Origin: an uncultured Bacilli bacterium
Lineage (GTDB): Bacteria > Bacillota_I > Bacilli_A > RF39 > UBA660
DNA length: 40,914 bases
Reading direction: 5' to 3'
NCBI GenBank assembly: GCA_944358795.1
Contig: CALVRW010000005.1
Span: forward strand, 1 to 40,914
Position numbers and translations under genes: made by a program. Below the pieces are notes generated by a model. That model searched no databases. It was not told the origin of the DNA and saw only the letters and a program-made list of their open reading frames with translations. Shown in pieces: positions 39,038 through 40,914 of this stretch (its first letter is position 1; each line of letters opens with the position of its first letter).

Positions 39038-40702
39038 TTAATTACCTTCACACCAACTACCAATTTCTCTTGTTGTATCATTTGTTGTATAATTTTTTAA
39101 CGATTCCATATCTTCTGGTGTTGGTATCTTTGTTCCATAATTTTTTACTAATTCTGGCATTTTTATTTTTAACAATGTTTGTAATTTAAAATCTTCTTTT
39201 AATTCTAAATTACGATCTAACTTCATTAATATCGCATCACTATTTCCATAATTAAAGGTTTCAAAATTATCTGTCGTTGAAAAACTCATTCCAAAGGCAT
39301 AATAGGAATTATTCTCTTCTAATACACGATTGATCGCCGTATATTCCGTTGTCTGGTATATCTTTTCTTTTTTTACTTCTAAATTTGTATCTAATAATGA
39401 AAATTTTATTTGCTGTTTGTCGTTATTATTTCTCCCAAAATTAGTATATAAAATACCATCTGTTACTTTTTGTAACGAAGTAATTGAATATGGAGTAATC
39501 GCCTTGACAACCCCACCTGTGATCGCATCTGTTTTAACAAGTTTTGAATTACCATTCAAAATATAAAAATTATTATATACTTCTATATCAAGAATATTAG
39601 TGAATTGATCATATGCGAATTTTCTTTGTATCGTTCCATCTTTTGCATTTAATTCAAATAAAATTGCATTGGGTACTCCTTGCTCTCCAATTTTAATATC
39701 AGCCATATCACCATCTATTGATTGGGAATAACCACCCACTAAAATCGAATCATTATCTAGTTTTACAATCGAATGAAAACCACTCACGTAAGTTCCACCA
39801 TAAAATTTCTTCCATTCAATTTCTAAATTTTGATTTAAACAAGCAACCATTGCTAGTTCCATTTCAGTGGGATTTCCCCTACTTCTCCCTATCACATAAA
39901 ACTTGTCATTCATCTCCAATATACCGGTTGCTGCTCCACCACTTTTACTTGTACTCACAATTTTCTTATCTAATAATTTTCCTGTTTTACTATATTTCAC
40001 AATGATAAGATTAGTATTATTCGTTTTTAAATTACTCATATCACCATCTTTTGAATAACTAGTTCCAACAATGAGATATCCATCATTCACTTCAATTACT
40101 GATTGGAATGTATCATTCTTACTACCACCAAAATGATTTTCCCACTCTATTTTTCCTTTTTGATCATATTTTACTATAATTGCATCTTTCGTAACATCGT
40201 CATTATGATTTCTTTGTGTTCCAAAGTTTGGGGAATTACTATCTCCTACTGTGATGAATCCACCATCTTTTGTTTTAATGGCATCATTAAATTGGTCGAC
40301 ATATTTTCCTCCATAATTGACATATTCAGAATCAACATATAATGCATTTCCATCTCCACAATCTAAATACGCCGTATAATAATATTCCCCTGTTTCATTA
40401 TCTACAGCAACATATCCTTCACAATCTCCTTGAATCTTTTTCATATATCCATTTTCTAATTCTTCTAATTGGATATAAGTTCTATCTCCATTCATTTTAG
40501 GAGCACGACCTTTATTTTTATCATCCCAAATAAAAAGTTCTCCAGCTCGTTCCATCGTTCGTTTATTTTGTTCCATTGCACCTTCTTTAGCATCATTAAT
40601 GACATCCATAATTAATGGAGTTGCGATTAAGACGATGATTGCTAGTATCACAATTACTGCAAGTAACTCTATTAACGTAAATCTCTTTTTATTCTGTTTC
40701 AT
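39038..40702 (-). CDS. Prepilin-type surface protein with beta-propeller repeats (frameshifted)
   Basis: This gene encodes 554 aa. Its head KKRFTLIELLAVIVILAII is a type IV prepilin signal with Glu at +5 (E12), but residue -1 is Arg (R7) instead of the usual Gly. A pilin-like segment (~45-118) with Cys94 and Cys115 follows, then repeating blades of the form IIVKYDQKGKIEWENHFGG and YLIVGTSYSKDGDMS (~135-500), pointing to a beta-propeller. It ends at GSWCEGN where coding continues in another frame. No pilus ATPase, platform or prepilin peptidase gene is in the window. Adhesion or surface display is inferred. RBS AGAGGTGT; the upstream region holds a G9 tract. Confidence 0.8.
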   Translation of the reverse strand: MKQNKKRFTLIELLAVIVILAIIVLIATPLIMDVINDAKEGAMEQNKRTMERAGELFIWDDKNKGRAPKMNGDRTYIQLEELENGYMKKIQGDCEGYVAVDNETGEYYYTAYLDCGDGNALYVDSEYVNYGGKYVDQFNDAIKTKDGGFITVGDSNSPNFGTQRNHNDDVTKDAIIVKYDQKGKIEWENHFGGSKNDTFQSVIEVNDGYLIVGTSYSKDGDMSNLKTNNTNLIIVKYSKTGKLLDKKIVSTSKSGGAATGILEMNDKFYVIGRSRGNPTEMELAMVACLNQNLEIEWKKFYGGTYVSGFHSIVKLDNDSILVGGYSQSIDGDMADIKIGEQGVPNAILFELNAKDGTIQRKFAYDQFTNILDIEVYNNFYILNGNSKLVKTDAITGGVVKAITPYSITSLQKVTDGILYTNFGRNNNDKQQIKFSLLDTNLEVKKEKIYQTTEYTAINRVLEENNSYYAFGMSFSTTDNFETFNYGNSDAILMKLDRNLELKEDFKLQTLLKIKMPELVKNYGTKIPTPEDMESLKNYTTNDTTREIGSWCEGN

Positions 40703-40746
40703 TTTTTACACCTCTTCTAATTCTCTTTTAAACAAAATAAAATAGA

Positions 40747-40769
40747 GGGAGGCTAAATCGCCCCCCCCC
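40747..40769 (-). terminator. G9 tract and terminator-like hairpin upstream of the adhesin
   Basis: A run of nine C on the plus strand (40761-40769; G9 on the minus strand) forms the 5' arm of a hairpin on the minus strand: GGGGGGC / GCCTCCC (40766-40760 / 40753-40747) around GATTTA with one G-U pair, followed by TCTATTTTATTTT. It lies about 45-67 bases before the adhesin ATG. Confidence 0.65.
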
Positions 40770-40791
40770 ATTTTTGCTTTTTGCTAAGGCA

Positions 40792-40914
40792 TGTTATCAT
40801 TTTTTTAGACACTTTCTCGAGGGGGTGTCGAGGTGTATAATATTAGAAAGGTTGGTGGTCTTATGCCTCGTAAATATGATAATAACTTTAAATCTATGAT
40901 TGTTAACTTAATTG
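40792..40914 (+). mobile_element. Left part of an IS3-type insertion sequence
   Basis: The window ends inside an element whose first gene reads MPRKYDNNFKSMIVNLI. Upstream, TGTTATCATTTTTTTAGACA (from 40792) may be the left inverted repeat, a GACAC ... GTGTC hairpin lies at about 40808-40829 and a TATAAT at 40835-40840 could drive the transposase. The element's right end is outside the window. Confidence 0.55.
40863..40914 (+). CDS. Transposase OrfA, N-terminal fragment (runs off the window)
   Basis: The 17 visible residues, MPRKYDNNFKSMIVNLI, resemble the start of IS3-family OrfA (typically RKYDKEFK followed by hydrophobic helix-turn-helix residues). GGTGGT lies 5 bases upstream of the ATG. 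The rest of the gene is beyond the window, so integrity and frameshift to OrfB cannot be judged. Confidence 0.65.
   Translation, partial: MPRKYDNNFKSMIVNLI

Noticed and set aside
1-40914. Mycoplasma-type code (TGA as Trp)
   Set aside because: Trp is encoded by TGG throughout and TGA terminates genes such as xerC, so the standard code applies.

Overview
The window is AT-rich chromosomal DNA from a low-GC, endospore-forming member of the Bacillota. Several things point there: an mraZ-rsmH-ftsL-PBP start of a division/cell-wall cluster, Bacillus-type small proteins (YjcZ-like peptides, an SspI-type spore protein), PrsA, YtxG/YtxH-like genes, TTGACA/TATAAT promoters and strong purine-rich ribosome binding sites. 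Trp is written TGG and TGA is used as a stop (for example xerC), so the code is standard. Prepilin-like surface proteins and the gene content suggest an uncultured or gut-type Bacilli lineage near Erysipelotrichales/RF39, but that placement is inference. Most genes lie on the minus strand.

Layout. 1-1805: an AT-rich orphan gene for a divergent protein-kinase-like protein. 1913-3802: a YtrA-type GntR repressor with an ABC exporter. 3881-9161: polysaccharide deacetylase, then the mraZ-rsmH-ftsL-PBP operon with a four-box MraZ operator. 9264-9506: two YjcZ-like small membrane proteins behind a mother-cell-sigma-like promoter. 9648-15381: prsA, truB, a lipoprotein, a zinc metallopeptidase, cysS and a cysteine synthase-like gene. 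15501-15668: tRNA-Ile(CAT) and tRNA-Leu(TAG). 16079-19336: an unknown gene and a fused ATPase/permease with a Bce-like operator. 19465-21370: tRNA-Gln(CTG), gltX and tRNA-Glu(CTC) on one strand. 21415-26219: a GH25/LysM hydrolase, an unknown gene and two large surface proteins. 26355-31234: Smr protein, PfkB-family kinase, ppdK and xerC. 31320-34474: an unknown gene and a four-gene envelope operon (lipoprotein, disordered protein, YtxG, YtxH). 34554-38495: trmB, a Gly/Met/Pro-rich protein, the DUF2207/LemA pair and sspI behind a sigma-G-like promoter. 38502-40702: a prepilin-headed beta-propeller adhesin that appears frameshifted. 40792-40914: the left part of an IS3-type element.

How it fits together. 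The window mixes housekeeping (translation, tRNA modification, cell division, PEP/pyruvate metabolism) with cell-surface and sporulation genes. The least expected points are: gltX flanked by the C34 isoacceptors of both tRNAs that a non-discriminating GluRS charges; surface proteins that reuse a pilin-like N-terminal module although no pilus-assembly gene is visible; a G9 tract that forms one arm of a terminator hairpin upstream of the broken adhesin gene; and the orphan kinase-like gene at the left edge.
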